A program made the translations under genes and the position numbers. A DNA stretch of 64,000 nucleotides from Pseudotabrizicola algicola (GTDB taxonomy: Bacteria; Pseudomonadota; Alphaproteobacteria; Rhodobacterales; Rhodobacteraceae). Below the pieces are notes generated by a model that did no database searches, was not told where the DNA came from, and worked only from the letters and a program-made list of their open reading frames with translations. Below are positions 26,323 to 35,742 of this stretch, piece by piece (positions within the stretch are counted from its first letter, which is position 1; each line of letters opens with the position of its first letter). The stretch is taken from assembly GCF_010915705.1 (NCBI RefSeq), contig NZ_JAAIKE010000002.1:62001-126000 (forward strand). The letters are read 5' to 3'.

Positions 26323-26904
26323 ATGCGCCTGTTTCGTGTGATTGCCCGGTTGTTTGCGATCTCTCACGCTCCGCCTCGCCCTCCCGTCCCGCAGCCACCC
26401 GCTCCGCAGCAAGCGCCAACGCCACATCTCTGGACGAACGGCACCGCAGTGCCGCCGCGTCCGGTGCAGCCCGCGGCGCAGCCGTTACAAGTGAGCGTTC
26501 CGTCCGCCCCAGAGGCGGCGCTGGTCGGTCGGTGTTATGTCATCGACGGTGACACAGTCGAAATCAGCGGATTTCGCATCCGACTGGCTGGCATCGACGC
26601 ACCTGAAATGGACCATCCCTATGGCGCTGCGGCCAAATGGGCTCTGGTAAAGCTCTGCAAGGGCCAAGAGGTGCGCGCGGTATTTGATGGCAGCAAAAGC
26701 CACGACCGCACGGTCGCGACATGTCTTCTGCCGGATGGACGGGACCTGTCGGAAGAAATGGTCAAAGCAGGTCTCGCTATCGACTGGCCCAAGTTTTCGG
26801 GTGGACGCTACCGGCAGCATGAGCCCGAAGGAATCAGGAAAAAACTGTGGCGCTGCGACGCTCGACAGAGGGGTAAACTTCCGCCGAAAAGCTGGGGCGC
26901 CTAA
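26323..26904 (+). CDS. Thermonuclease (staphylococcal nuclease family)
   Basis: A 193-residue Ca-dependent nuclease-like protein. A Pro-rich linker occupies about 16-65 and the SNase domain about 66-160. The catalytic set is complete when aligned with staphylococcal nuclease: Asp75/Asp77 (VIDGDTVEI), Arg87, Asp92, Glu95 (RLAGIDAPE) and Arg129 (SHDRTVATC). The N-terminus ([13 protein letters not shown]) is weakly hydrophobic, with no clear cleavage site. GGTGGAG lies 7 bases before the ATG. The gene sits on the opposite strand between era and rnc, its stop interlocking with the rnc stop. By eye its codons are less GC-rich than its neighbours, which suggests later acquisition. Confidence 0.88.
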   Translation: MRLFRVIARLFAISHAPPRPPVPQPPAPQQAPTPHLWTNGTAVPPRPVQPAAQPLQVSVPSAPEAALVGRCYVIDGDTVEISGFRIRLAGIDAPEMDHPYGAAAKWALVKLCKGQEVRAVFDGSKSHDRTVATCLLPDGRDLSEEMVKAGLAIDWPKFSGGRYRQHEPEGIRKKLWRCDARQRGKLPPKSWGA

Positions 26905-27596
26905 GCCGACCCGCCCTCCTGCTCCAGCCGTGCGAGCAGGGCGCGGGCGGCCTGTTGTTCGGCGATGCGTTTCGATCCGGCGCGGGCGGATTCGCGGGCG
27001 CCGTTGTCGAGCGTCACCTCGACCGTGAAGACCGGCTGGTGGTCGGGTCCGGTGCGGCCGGTCTGGGCATAGCTGGGCGGGGTCATGCCGCGGGCCTGCG
27101 CCCATTCCTGCAAGGCCGTCTTTGGATCGCGCGCATCCTGCTCGACCGTGCCGATCCGCTCTCCCCAGAGGCGCAGCACCAGCGCGCGCGCGGCGTCAAA
27201 GCCCCCGTCGAGATAGACCGCCGCGATCAGCGCCTCCATCGCGTCGCCGAGGAGCGCCTCCTTGCGCCGCCCGCCCGACAGCATCTCGGAGCGCCCCAGC
27301 TTGAGCACCTCACCGAGGCCGATGGCGCGGGCGACATCGGCGCAGGTCTCCTTGCGCACCATCGCGTTGAAGCGGGGCGCAAGCTGGCCCTCGCTGGCCT
27401 CGGCGTCGGCACCCAGCAGCGCCTCGGCCATCACAAGGCCCAGCACGCGGTCGCCCAGAAACTCCAGCCGCTGGTTGTCGGGCCGGGTCTGCGAGGACAG
27501 CGAGGCATGGGTGACCGCGCGCAGAAGCAGTTCGGGCGTGTGGAACTGGTGCCCGATCCGCCCCTCGAGGGCCTTGAGGTCCGCCGAAAGCCTCAT
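26901..27596 (-). CDS. rnc: Ribonuclease III
   Basis: Double-strand-specific endoribonuclease for rRNA precursor and mRNA processing. In 231 residues the catalytic domain carries the signature [15 protein letters not shown], with Glu45 and Asp49 as metal ligands, and a second acidic site in [18 protein letters not shown] near 115-132. The double-stranded RNA-binding domain covers about 155-228 ([11 protein letters not shown] ... [15 protein letters not shown]). The start at 27596 overlaps the lepB stop by ATGA; an upstream in-frame start would lie inside lepB. Its stop interlocks with that of the convergent thermonuclease (ctaa). Confidence 0.95.
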   Translation of the reverse strand: MRLSADLKALEGRIGHQFHTPELLLRAVTHASLSSQTRPDNQRLEFLGDRVLGLVMAEALLGADAEASEGQLAPRFNAMVRKETCADVARAIGLGEVLKLGRSEMLSGGRRKEALLGDAMEALIAAVYLDGGFDAARALVLRLWGERIGTVEQDARDPKTALQEWAQARGMTPPSYAQTGRTGPDHQPVFTVEVTLDNGARESARAGSKRIAEQQAARALLARLEQEGGSA

Positions 27597-28381
27597 TCCA
27601 CCGCCTTGAAGAAGCGGTCCGAGCGCCATGTCCAGAAATAGAGCATCGAGCGCCCGGCAGACGAGAACATGATGCGGTCGGCGCGGCCGATCAGGTGATC
27701 GGCGGGCACAAATCCGACACCGCCCACGGCCTGCACGAAGCGGCTGTCCTGGCTGTTGTCGCGGTTGTCGCCCATGAAGAAGTAATGGCCGGCCGGCACG
27801 GTGAAGACATCGGTGTTGTCGCCCGCGCCATTGGTGTCGATGTTCAGCACATCATGGGTGCGCCCGCCCGGCAGCGTCTCGCGCGCGCGCGACTTGGTGC
27901 AGATGTCACCCTGCCCCACGGGGCCGTTTTCACAGCGCGGCAACTGGCCCATCGGGCCTTGCTGTTCATAGACCTCGCTGAACTGGCCTGCGGGTTCCTG
28001 CGGCACCGCCTCGCCGTTCAGGTAGACCACGCCGCCGCGCATCTGCACGGTGTCGCCCGGCATGCCGATCAGCCGCTTGATGAAATCGGTGCCGTTGACG
28101 GGATGGCGGAACACCACCACATCGCCGCGCTCGGGTTCGCTGAACAGGATGCGCCCGTCGAAGGGGCAGGCCGAGAAGGGACAGGAAAACCGGCTGTAGC
28201 CATAGGCCATCTTGTTGACGAAAAGGAAATCGCCGATCAGCAGCGTGTCCTTCATGCTGCCCGAGGGAATCCAGAACGGCTGGAAGAACAGCGTGCGGAA
28301 CAGACCTGCAATCAACAGCGCATAGACCACCGTCTTGATTGTCTCGACGATGCCGCCGTCGGATTTTGCCTTGCTGGCCAT
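27593..28381 (-). CDS. lepB: Signal peptidase I
   Basis: Membrane-bound serine protease that removes signal peptides. In 262 residues a single N-terminal membrane helix (about 12-33) is followed by the catalytic Ser42 in [10 protein letters not shown]. The general-base Lys102 is in [11 protein letters not shown], and the later [17 protein letters not shown] block is near 200. An insert rich in Cys and Gly ([13 protein letters not shown]) lies between 150 and 165. It is in a chain with acpS (62-base gap) upstream and rnc (ATGA) downstream. Confidence 0.95.
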   Translation of the reverse strand: MASKAKSDGGIVETIKTVVYALLIAGLFRTLFFQPFWIPSGSMKDTLLIGDFLFVNKMAYGYSRFSCPFSACPFDGRILFSEPERGDVVVFRHPVNGTDFIKRLIGMPGDTVQMRGGVVYLNGEAVPQEPAGQFSEVYEQQGPMGQLPRCENGPVGQGDICTKSRARETLPGGRTHDVLNIDTNGAGDNTDVFTVPAGHYFFMGDNRDNSQDSRFVQAVGGVGFVPADHLIGRADRIMFSSAGRSMLYFWTWRSDRFFKAVE

Positions 28382-28443
28382 GCCATCCCACCCTTGTTGT
28401 TCTTCGCGCCGCTACATGCGCCCCCATCCTGCCCGAGTCAAGT

Positions 28444-28872
28444 TCAGCCGGGTCCGGGCTGGCCGGAGGGCTTGAGCGGGCGCGCCTCGATCACCACAAA
28501 GGCCTGCGCCCAGGGGTGATCATCGGTCAGCGTCACATGGATCACCGCCTCATGCCCCGGCGGGGTCATCGCGGCCAGCCGCTCGGCGGCCCAGCCCGTC
28601 AGGTGCATGACCGGCTGGCCGGTTTCCAGATTGCTCACCGCCATGTCCTTCCAGGCGATGCCCATGCGCAGGCCGGTGCCCAGTGCCTTGGAACAGGCCT
28701 CTTTCGCGGCCCAGCGCTTGGCATAGGTGGCGGCCACGCCATGCGGGCGGCTGGCGGCCTTGCGCTGCTCGCGTTCGGTAAAGACGCGATTGCGGAAACG
28801 GTCGCCAAAGCGGGCCAACGTCGCCTCGATCCGCTCGATATTGGCCAGATCGCTGCCGATGCCCAGAATCAT
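28444..28872 (-). CDS. acpS: Holo-[acyl-carrier-protein] synthase
   Basis: Transfers 4'-phosphopantetheine from CoA to acyl carrier protein. In 142 residues the metal-binding Asp8 is in [15 protein letters not shown] and Glu58 in [15 protein letters not shown]. The C-terminus [19 protein letters not shown] is typical. It lies between pdxJ and lepB, the usual order in Rhodobacterales. The pdxJ-acpS gap is 219 bases and holds one copy of the repeat family. Confidence 0.95.
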   Translation of the reverse strand: MILGIGSDLANIERIEATLARFGDRFRNRVFTEREQRKAASRPHGVAATYAKRWAAKEACSKALGTGLRMGIAWKDMAVSNLETGQPVMHLTGWAAERLAAMTPPGHEAVIHVTLTDDHPWAQAFVVIEARPLKPSGQPGPG

Positions 28873-29040
28873 CGCCGCCCCTGCATCATGGTGCCAGTCC
28901 GGCGAGGCACCGATGGCGCCACTGACGGGAAACCGGGTGTCTGCGCAGGCCTCTGCATCAGACCTGCACCCTGCGGCCCGAGGGGCAGGCCGCCGGTCGC
29001 GCGGTGGCAGAGCCGCAAAGAAGCGCCGCGCCCCTGCCCA

Positions 29041-29060
29041 TTGCTGCTTTCCAAATACTC
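29041..29060 (-). repeat. Intergenic repeat element, copy C (short)
   Basis: Minus strand reads GAGTATTTGGAAAGCAGCAA. The upstream CTCC arm of other copies is missing, so only the core remains. It is in the pdxJ-acpS gap, downstream of pdxJ and in the same orientation as pdxJ. The rest of this 219-base gap has one GCGGCC/GGCCGC hairpin (28973-28993) and no gene that I can support. Confidence 0.5.
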
Positions 29061-29091
29061 ATCTTGCTGCCCCCTGCCCCCTGCGCCGCCG

Positions 29092-29844
29092 TTACAGGCC
29101 GCGCGCGGCATCCATGATCCGGCGCATTTCGGCGATCGCCGGCCCGAGGCCCATGAACACCGCCTCGCCGATCAGGAAATGCCCGATGTTGAGTTCCATC
29201 ACCTGCGGGATGGCGGCGACGGGGGCCACGTTTTCGAAGGTGAGGCCGTGGCCTGCATGCACCTCGAGCCCGAGGCTGTGCGCCAGCGCGGCGCCCTCGC
29301 GCAGGGCGGCAAGCTCGGCCTCGGCCTCGGCCTGCCGGCCTTCGGCGTGCAGGTCGGAATAGAGGCCGGTGTGGAGTTCCACCACGGCGGCGCCGATGCG
29401 GGCCGATGCCTCGATCTGGCGGGGATCGTGGCTGATGAACATGCTGACGCGGGCGCCCGCCTCGCGCAGGGGGGTGATGAACCCCTTCAGCCGCGCCTCG
29501 TCGCCCGCGACATCGAGCCCGCCTTCGGTGGTGCGCTCCTCGCGGCGTTCCGGCACGAGGCAGACGGCGTGGGGGCGGGTGGCAAGGCAGATCGCCTGCA
29601 TCTCGTCGGTGGCGCCGCATTCGAAGTTGAGCGGGATGGCGATGCCCGCCTTGATCGCGGCCATGTCGGCGTCACGGATGTGGCGGCGGTCTTCGCGCAG
29701 GTGCGCGGTGATGCCATCGGCCCCGGCCTCTTGCGCCAGAAGGGCGGCGCGCAGCGGGTCGGGCCAGGCGCTGCCGCGCGCGTTGCGCAAGGTGGCCACA
29801 TGGTCGATGTTGATCCCGAGACGGAGTCTGCTGCTGTCTGTCAT
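29092..29844 (-). CDS. pdxJ: Pyridoxine 5'-phosphate synthase
   Basis: Condenses 1-deoxyxylulose 5-phosphate with 3-amino-2-oxopropyl phosphate in de novo vitamin B6 synthesis. About 250 residues in a TIM-barrel: [16 protein letters not shown] at the start, [10 protein letters not shown] near 47-56, [21 protein letters not shown] near 92-112, [10 protein letters not shown] near 160, [11 protein letters not shown] and [14 protein letters not shown] near the end. The second of two ATGs is chosen, because AAAGGA lies 7 bases before it and only 1 base before the first (29850). Downstream lies acpS, as in related genomes. Confidence 0.95.
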   Translation of the reverse strand: MTDSSRLRLGINIDHVATLRNARGSAWPDPLRAALLAQEAGADGITAHLREDRRHIRDADMAAIKAGIAIPLNFECGATDEMQAICLATRPHAVCLVPERREERTTEGGLDVAGDEARLKGFITPLREAGARVSMFISHDPRQIEASARIGAAVVELHTGLYSDLHAEGRQAEAEAELAALREGAALAHSLGLEVHAGHGLTFENVAPVAAIPQVMELNIGHFLIGEAVFMGLGPAIAEMRRIMDAARGL

Positions 29845-29872
29845 GGCCATGTCCTTTCAACTCGCCCCAAAC

Positions 29873-30610
29873 CTAGGGCGTCGAGGGGGGCGCGTCATCC
29901 CCCTGCTTTGTATCCCGCACAGGGTCCTTTGCGGCCGTCTCGGCTGGCTCTTTGCGCGGCTCTCCGCGCAGCGCCAGCGCGGCCAGCTTTTCGCGCAGCA
30001 AAAGCCGCTTGTCGCTGCGTTCCTTGAACTTGGCGACGCGGGCCTTCTGGTAGGCTTCGACCAGCGGGATGGTGATGTAGTAGAAGATCAGGCTGAGCAG
30101 GATGCCCGGCCCGAGCGCGCCGATGAAATAGGGCAGGTAGATGTCGGACCAGAACTGCGACAGCCCGTCCCAGTGCATATGCGCGGGGCCGAAGAGGGCA
30201 AGGAAGTTGTGCCATAGATCGCCGCCCGCGCGGGCAAAGCCTTCGCCGATCGCCTCGGCGGTCAGCGGCGTGTCGATGCCGAGCATCCAGTGGCCCAGCG
30301 TGATCGCCCCCACGGCGAAGAAGGGCGTGGTGATGGGGTTGGAGTTGAAGGTGGCCAGCAGGGCGGCGAGCACATTGCCGCGCATCACCCATGCGAGGCC
30401 CCATGCGCCGAGGAATTGCAGGCCCGGCAAGGGGAGGAAGCCGATGAGGCTGCCCGCGAACACCCCGCGCGCGATGCGGTGCGGGCGGTCGGGCAGGCGG
30501 CGCATGCGGTGGATCACATAGCGGGTGGCGCGGCGGAATCCGCCGGTGGGATAGAACATCTCCCGTACCCAAGCCAGCCAGCCGCGCCGGTCACGCCTTT
30601 TGAAAACCAC
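29873..30610 (-). CDS. DUF2062 family membrane protein, first copy
   Basis: About 245 residues. Basic residues at the start (VVFKRRDRRGW) precede the DUF2062 core: PHRIARGVFAGSLIGFLPLPGLQF, then NSNPITTPFFAVGAITLGHWMLG, two further hydrophobic segments, and a long charged C-terminal tail rich in Lys, Glu and Pro. Function unknown; members are inner-membrane proteins. A GTG start at 30610 is chosen because AGGAAG is 3 bases upstream; an ATG nine codons earlier lacks such a site. A paralogue lies just upstream on the same strand. Confidence 0.83.
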   Translation of the reverse strand: MVFKRRDRRGWLAWVREMFYPTGGFRRATRYVIHRMRRLPDRPHRIARGVFAGSLIGFLPLPGLQFLGAWGLAWVMRGNVLAALLATFNSNPITTPFFAVGAITLGHWMLGIDTPLTAEAIGEGFARAGGDLWHNFLALFGPAHMHWDGLSQFWSDIYLPYFIGALGPGILLSLIFYYITIPLVEAYQKARVAKFKERSDKRLLLREKLAALALRGEPRKEPAETAAKDPVRDTKQGDDAPPSTP

Positions 30611-30824
30611 GTTCTTCCTCGCTTGAGCCGCCGCCACACCGCAAGAGGGCGGTGCGTCTGGCCCGACATGCGCCGCAATACATCAACTGCGTGTCGCTGA
30701 CACGTCAGAAAATGCCCTGGTCGACCTTGGTGCCGCCCGTGGTGCAGCAGATGGTTTCGCGGCCTTGCCGTGGCAAGGGGGCGATGCCGCCCGAAGGAAG
30801 GCCACAGGCGGAGGCGGTGCAGGC

Positions 30825-31502
30825 TCAGGGGCCACCCGATGCCCCGTCATCGGCCTGATTGCGGCCCCGCAGGCGGGCGGCGGCGCGTTCGCGCAGCGAC
30901 TCGGCCCGGTCGCGGCGGCGCTTTTGCCGCAGTTTCTGATAGCCGAGGATGATCGGCAGGCTGACGTAATAGCACACCGTGGCCGCCACCAGACCGGGGG
31001 CGATTCCCCCCACCAGATAGGGTTTGAACAGACCGTAGTAGAAATGCCGCAACTGGCCCCATTGCGTCGGGCTGTCGGTGAACATGGCGACGAAATTCGT
31101 CCAGATCTCGCCGCTGGCATTGGCAAAAGCCGACAGGATCAGGCGCGCCGGAACCGCATCGACGCCGGTGCCAAGAATCCAGTGGCCCAGTTGCACCGAA
31201 CTGACGGCGATGATCGGAAAGGTGATGGGATTGCCGAAGAAGGTCGCGAAAATGGCGGCGACCATATTGCCGCGCATCAGGAAGGCCATCAGCGCCGAGG
31301 CAAAGAAATGCAGCCCGAACAGCGGCGTAAACGAGATGAACACCCCCGCGAAGATGCCGCGTGCGATGCGGTGGGGCGGATCGGGAAGCCGCGTGAGACG
31401 GTGCCAGACATAGGTTCCTGCGCGCAGCCAGCCGCCTTGCGGATAGACAATGGCCTTTATCCGCTCTGTCCAAGTCCGTTTGTTGCGGCGACGAAACACC
31501 AC
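30825..31502 (-). CDS. DUF2062 family membrane protein, second copy
   Basis: About 225 residues, clearly paralogous to the gene at 29873. It has the same start pattern (VVFRRRNKRTW), the same PHRIARGIFAGVFISFTPLFGLHF segment, and FFGNPITFPIIAV with LGHWILG. The charged tail is shorter and Arg-rich. The GTG start (31502) with AAAAGGGG upstream mirrors that of the first copy; an ATG 8 codons earlier is possible. The 214-base gap between the paralogues holds no gene that I can support. It lies downstream of rsh, 47 bases from its stop. Function unknown. Confidence 0.82.
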   Translation of the reverse strand: MVFRRRNKRTWTERIKAIVYPQGGWLRAGTYVWHRLTRLPDPPHRIARGIFAGVFISFTPLFGLHFFASALMAFLMRGNMVAAIFATFFGNPITFPIIAVSSVQLGHWILGTGVDAVPARLILSAFANASGEIWTNFVAMFTDSPTQWGQLRHFYYGLFKPYLVGGIAPGLVAATVCYYVSLPIILGYQKLRQKRRRDRAESLRERAAARLRGRNQADDGASGGP

Positions 31503-31549
31503 TGGCCTGCACCCCTTTTCCCCCACAGTGGCGCCACGGCGCGGCTGCG

Positions 31550-33670
31550 CTATGGCTTGCGGGATTTATCGCGATAACGTGACACCTGCGCCACATCGGT
31601 TTCGGCTTCAAGCGCCGTCATCACCATATGCAGATGTTCTACATCGCGTAGGTCTACATCGACAATCAGGCGATAAAAATCGGGTTTGCGATCTGTAAAC
31701 CGCAAGTCAGAGATATTGGCCCGCTGCTCGCCGATCAAGGTGCAGATGCGGCCCAGCACCCCTGCGTCATTGGCGATGGTCAGTTCCATGGTGACGGTAT
31801 GCACGGCCGCGTGGCGACCCGAGTGCCATGCCAGATCGACCCAGCGTTCGGTCTGGTCCTCAAACTCTTCCAGCGCGGGGCAGTCGATGGCATGGGCCAC
31901 CACGCCCTTGCCGCGATAGGTGATGCCGACGATCCGCTCGCCCGGCACAGGCTGGCAGCAGGGCGCGCGGCGGAAGGCCTGATCGTCGGAGAGGCCCAGC
32001 ACGGGGCGCGAGGCGTCGACCACGTCGAGATCGGCGCGGGCCAGTTCGGGATAGAGCGTTTCGACCACCCGCCGCGCGGTCAGTTCGGCAGAGCCAAGCC
32101 GCGCGAGCAGGTCTTGTTCATCATTCAGTGCCAGCATTTTCGCGGCGGTGCGCAGGGCCTTGTCGGTGGCCTTCTTGCCCACATGGTCAAAGGCGGCGCG
32201 GGCCAGTTCCTGCCCCAGCTTGATGAAGCGCCCCCGGTCTTCCTCGCGCAGCGACTTGCGGATGGCGGCCTTGGCGCGGCCCGTGGTGACGATATCGATC
32301 CAGCTTGCCTGCGGGCGCTGGCCTTCGGCGGTGATGATCTCCACCGACTGGCCGTTCTTGAGCCGGGTCCAGAGCGGCACGCGGATGCCGTCGACCTTGG
32401 CCGATACGCAGGAATTGCCGATGCGGGTGTGGATCGAATAGGCGTAATCGAGCGGCGTCGCGCCGCGCGGCAGTTGCACCACATCGCCCTTGGGGGTGAA
32501 GCAGAACACCTGATCGGAATACATTTCCAGTTTGACGTGTTCGAGAAACTCGTCGTGATCGCCTTCGTCGAACCGTTCGGTCATCGAGGCGATCCATTTG
32601 CCCGGGTCGATGGCAAAGGGGTTCTGGGCGCGCACGCCTTCGCGGTAGGACCAGTGGGCGGCGACCCCCGCCTCGGCCACTTCGTGCATCTCGCGGGTGC
32701 GGATCTGCACCTCGACCCGCTTGCCGTCGCGGCCCGACACCGTGGTGTGGATCGAGCGGTAGCCGTTGGATTTGGGCTGGCTGATGTAATCCTTGAACCG
32801 CCCCGGCACCGAGCGCCAGCGCTGGTGGATCACGCCAAGGATGGTATAGCACTCGGCCACGCTCGCGCAGATGATGCGGAAGCCGTAGATGTCGGACAGG
32901 CGCGAGAAGGCGAGGTCTTTTTCCTGCATCTTGCGCCAGATCGAATAGGGCTTCTTGGCGCGGCCATAGACCGTCGCCTCGATTTCCACCTTTTCGAGTT
33001 CGAAGCGGATGTCGGCGGTGATCTTGTGGACCACATCGCCCGCCTCGCGCTGGAGGGTCAGGAAGCGGCGGATGATGGAGTTGCGGGCATCGGGGTTGAG
33101 AACCTTGAAGGACAGGTCCTCCAACTCCTCGCGCATCCACTGCATGCCCATACGCCCCGCCAGCGGCGCATAGATTTCCATCGTCTCGCGGGCCTTTTGC
33201 GCCTGCTTTTCCTGCCGCATGCTCTTGATGGTGCGCATGTTGTGCAGGCGGTCGGCCAGTTTGACCAGAATCACCCGCAGGTCTTTCGACATGGCCATGA
33301 ACAGCTTGCGGAAGTTTTCCGCCTGCTGGGTTTCGGTGCTGGACAGTTGCAGGTTGGTCAGCTTGGTGACGCCATCGACAAGCTCGGCCACTTCGGTGCC
33401 GAACTGGCGTTCGATCTCGGTGTAGGTGGATTTGGTGTCTTCGATGGTGTCGTGCAGCAGGGCCGTCACGATGGTCGCATCATCGAGCCGCTGTTCGGTG
33501 AGGATGGCGGCGACGGCGACGGGATGGGTGAAGTAAGGTTCGCCCGATTTGCGGAACTGGCCCTCGTGCATCACCATGCCATAGGCATAGGCGCGGCGGA
33601 TCAGATCGGCATTGGTGCGCGGATTGTAATTCCGGACAAGGGCGATGAGGTCTTCTACGTCGATCATCAT
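31550..33670 (-). CDS. rsh: Bifunctional (p)ppGpp synthetase/hydrolase (RelA/SpoT homologue)
   Basis: Stringent-response enzyme, 706 residues. The HD hydrolase domain has His73-Asp74 in LLHDTIEDT and a complete motif set (FRKSGEPYFTHP, KLADRLHNMRT), so hydrolase activity is expected. The synthetase domain includes RLSDIYGFRIIC and SNGYRSIHTTV at about 270-330. A TGS domain is near 395-455 (VFCFTPKGDVVQLPRGATPLDYAY), followed by a helical region and a C-terminal ACT domain. Only one RSH gene is in the window, as usual in alphaproteobacteria. It follows rpoZ by 27 bases. A second ATG one codon in has better spacing from AGGGG. Confidence 0.96.
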   Translation of the reverse strand: MMIDVEDLIALVRNYNPRTNADLIRRAYAYGMVMHEGQFRKSGEPYFTHPVAVAAILTEQRLDDATIVTALLHDTIEDTKSTYTEIERQFGTEVAELVDGVTKLTNLQLSSTETQQAENFRKLFMAMSKDLRVILVKLADRLHNMRTIKSMRQEKQAQKARETMEIYAPLAGRMGMQWMREELEDLSFKVLNPDARNSIIRRFLTLQREAGDVVHKITADIRFELEKVEIEATVYGRAKKPYSIWRKMQEKDLAFSRLSDIYGFRIICASVAECYTILGVIHQRWRSVPGRFKDYISQPKSNGYRSIHTTVSGRDGKRVEVQIRTREMHEVAEAGVAAHWSYREGVRAQNPFAIDPGKWIASMTERFDEGDHDEFLEHVKLEMYSDQVFCFTPKGDVVQLPRGATPLDYAYSIHTRIGNSCVSAKVDGIRVPLWTRLKNGQSVEIITAEGQRPQASWIDIVTTGRAKAAIRKSLREEDRGRFIKLGQELARAAFDHVGKKATDKALRTAAKMLALNDEQDLLARLGSAELTARRVVETLYPELARADLDVVDASRPVLGLSDDQAFRRAPCCQPVPGERIVGITYRGKGVVAHAIDCPALEEFEDQTERWVDLAWHSGRHAAVHTVTMELTIANDAGVLGRICTLIGEQRANISDLRFTDRKPDFYRLIVDVDLRDVEHLHMVMTALEAETDVAQVSRYRDKSRKP

Positions 33671-33697
33671 CGCCCCTGAAGCGGGGTCCCCCCCGGT

Positions 33698-34051
33698 TTA
33701 GAGTTCGCCTTGCGCTTCCATCAGGGCGCGGAGCAGCTTTTCTTCGGACATGTCGTCCTGCATCGGGCGGTCGATCTCGCCCGACATCAGAAGTGCCATC
33801 TGGTCATCTTCGGGCTCGTCCACCTCGATCTGGGTCTGGTGGCTTTCGATCATGCGTTCGCGCAGCGATTCGGCCGATTGGGTTTCCTCGGCGATCTCGC
33901 GCAGCGCGACGACCGGATTCTTGTCATTGTCGCGATCGATGGTAATCGGCGAGCCGGACTGGATTTCGCGCGCCCGGTGGGCGGCGAGCATCACCAGTTC
34001 GAACCGGTTCGGAACCTTGTCAACGCAGTCTTCAACCGTCACGCGGGCCAT
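33698..34051 (-). CDS. rpoZ: RNA polymerase omega subunit
   Basis: Small RNA polymerase subunit that helps beta' assembly and, in proteobacteria, contributes to ppGpp binding. In 117 residues the conserved start [22 protein letters not shown] is followed by AAHRAREI and [17 protein letters not shown]. The acidic C-terminal tail is long. The ATG at 34051 with TGGAG upstream is chosen; a TTG-initiated extension of 22 codons is unlikely. It is directly upstream of rsh, so the alarmone enzyme and its target subunit share a transcript. Confidence 0.94.
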   Translation of the reverse strand: MARVTVEDCVDKVPNRFELVMLAAHRAREIQSGSPITIDRDNDKNPVVALREIAEETQSAESLRERMIESHQTQIEVDEPEDDQMALLMSGEIDRPMQDDMSEEKLLRALMEAQGEL

Positions 34052-34088
34052 GGACAACTCCAGTAGGGCTTGGGGCATGGAAAGCGTG

Positions 34089-34117
34089 TGTTTACGCGCG
34101 ATGCCGGGACTTGACAA
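34089..34117 (-). promoter_or_regulatory. Candidate promoter of the rpoZ-rsh operon
   Basis: On the minus strand: TTGTCA (34117-34112), 17 bases, TAAACA (34094-34089), placing a start site about 30 bases before the rpoZ ATG. The -35 fits the sigma-70 type consensus well and the -10 only moderately. Confidence 0.4.
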
Positions 34118-34137
34118 CCCCAGATTCGGGCGAACGG

Positions 34138-34740
34138 TCAGGAAAGCGGCTGCACTTCGGCGCGATCGGCAGCGGGAAGGGCGGCCAGCATCTGCGCCAC
34201 GCTGCGCTGCAACAGGGGATGGACCCAGCCCGGCGCCACATCGGCCAGAGGCACCAGCACGAAGGCGCGGTCCTGCAGGCGGGGATGCGGCAGGATCAGC
34301 CGGTCCGGCGCCAGACGCGCCTGATCGGCGGGGGAAAGCGCCTGCCAGCCGCGCTGCGTGGCGACATCGGGCAAGACCTGATCCCCCATCGCCAAAAGGT
34401 CGATATCGAGCGTGCGCATGCCCCAGCGGGTGTCGCGCTGCCGCCCGAACCGCGCCTCGACGCTGTGCAGACGCGCCAGCAACCCCTCGGCCCCGAGCGC
34501 GGCCGGAACCGTCAGCACGGCAGCGGCGTTCACATAATCAGGACCCGCGCCTTTCGGAAAGCACGGAGTCTTGAACAGACGGCTGAGAGAATTACCATCC
34601 AAAGGGACAGTATCAAAACCCGTCTGGAGAAAATCGACGGCGGCGACAATCGTTTGCGCCGGCGTAAAATCGTGAAAGGGCAAGTTTGCGCCAAGCGCAA
34701 TCAGGGCTTGAATTGTAGGCTGCATGATCGCGTTACGCAT
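34138..34740 (-). CDS. folK: 6-hydroxymethyl-7,8-dihydropterin pyrophosphokinase
   Basis: Transfers pyrophosphate from ATP to the pterin in folate synthesis. The 200 residues are longer than the 160 of the E. coli enzyme. [10 protein letters not shown] is at the start, the YVNAAAVL segment near 69-76, then [25 protein letters not shown], which holds the catalytic Arg and the two metal-binding Asp residues, and [18 protein letters not shown]. ATGs at 34740 and 34725 are both possible and neither has a clear ribosome binding site. It lies 86 bases upstream of rpoZ and is divergent from the NYN gene; the 153 bases between hold both promoters. Confidence 0.93.
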   Translation of the reverse strand: MRNAIMQPTIQALIALGANLPFHDFTPAQTIVAAVDFLQTGFDTVPLDGNSLSRLFKTPCFPKGAGPDYVNAAAVLTVPAALGAEGLLARLHSVEARFGRQRDTRWGMRTLDIDLLAMGDQVLPDVATQRGWQALSPADQARLAPDRLILPHPRLQDRAFVLVPLADVAPGWVHPLLQRSVAQMLAALPAADRAEVQPLS

Positions 34741-34893
34741 TCGTATGTGTGCTTACACTTTCGTATAGAGCGGCTTGCGGCACCAAGATCGGACCTGTTA
34801 TTTGGACCTTCCTTACCCTTGATCGGGACAACATACCAGATCCGGCAGCCGCTCTGTGACACTGTGTTGATAGGGTTTTTGTGAGGAGTATTT

Positions 34894-35472
34894 ATGTTTT
34901 ATAAAGACGAACGACTGGCGCTTTTCATTGATGGATCAAATCTTTATGCCGCCGCGCGCGCGCTGGGGTTTGACATCGACTACAAGCTTCTGCGGCAGGA
35001 GTTCATGCGGCGCGGCAAGTTGCTGCGCGCCTTTTACTACACGGCCCTGCTGGAAAACGACGAGTATTCGCCGATCCGCCCGCTGGTCGACTGGCTGCAT
35101 TACAACGGCTACACGATGGTGACGAAGCCGGCAAAGGAATACATGGACAGCCAGGGTCGCCGCAAGGTGAAGGGCAACATGGATATCGAATTGACGGTGG
35201 ATGCAATGGAACTTGCGCCGCGCGTCGATCATATCGTCCTGTTTTCCGGTGACGGGGATTTTCGCCCTCTGATTGAAAGTCTGCAACGCCAAGGCGTTCG
35301 CGTCTCGGTTGTATCAACCATTCGCAGTCAACCACCCATGATTGCCGATGAATTGCGCCGTCAGGCTGACAATTTTATCGAGCTCGATGAATTGCGCGAT
35401 GTGATCGGACGACCGGCGCGTGATCCTCGTCCGGTGGGCGAACGCGAAGAAACACCTCTGATGGCAAAATAA
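34894..35472 (+). CDS. NYN domain protein (LabA/DUF88 family)
   Basis: A PIN-like NYN domain protein, predicted to be a metal-dependent RNA nuclease, 192 residues. The acidic residues expected for the active site are present: Asp13 (LFIDGSNLY), Asp97 and Asp103 (GNMDIELTVDAM), and Asp120/Asp122 (FSGDGDF). The block GVRVSVVSTIRSQPPMIADELRRQADNFIELD is typical of LabA-like proteins. The ATG is preceded by GAGGAG. The gene stands alone, with an intrinsic terminator 7 bases after its stop. By eye its first part uses less GC-rich codons than average here. Confidence 0.88.
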   Translation: MFYKDERLALFIDGSNLYAAARALGFDIDYKLLRQEFMRRGKLLRAFYYTALLENDEYSPIRPLVDWLHYNGYTMVTKPAKEYMDSQGRRKVKGNMDIELTVDAMELAPRVDHIVLFSGDGDFRPLIESLQRQGVRVSVVSTIRSQPPMIADELRRQADNFIELDELRDVIGRPARDPRPVGEREETPLMAK

Positions 35473-35479
35473 ACGAGAC

Positions 35480-35508
35480 GGGGCGCTATTGGCGCCCCTT
35501 TTGTTTTT
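35480..35508 (+). terminator. Intrinsic terminator of the NYN gene
   Basis: GGGGCGC, a 5-base loop, GCGCCCC, then TTTTGTTTTT. Close to a textbook intrinsic terminator. The following stretch to 35742 (about 230 bases) holds no gene I can support, only a 28-codon minus-strand frame with no ribosome binding site. Confidence 0.9.
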
Positions 35509-35742
35509 ATCCTGTGACATAGGGCCAATATCCCGGACCCGCTTTTTCAACGCGCGGCGATACAATATCTGCCACGTCCGCCCATGAAAACATGTGCCCA
35601 CTGGACGCAATGATCCCGCAGGCGCGGCCAAGCGCCGCGCGCGGTGGACGCAGAGGCAAAAGGCGGTTACCTCGGCCCGCATGATCGCAGACATCCTCCT
35701 GACCGCCAGCCCCCGCGCCGTCTCCTGTCCCGCGCTCGCGCG

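Noticed and set aside
35509-35600. A 28-codon minus-strand frame beside the NYN terminator (MFSWADVADIV...)
   Set aside because: Its composition looks coding-like, but there is no ribosome binding site, no family match and it overlaps the terminator tail. It could be a remnant; not enough to call.
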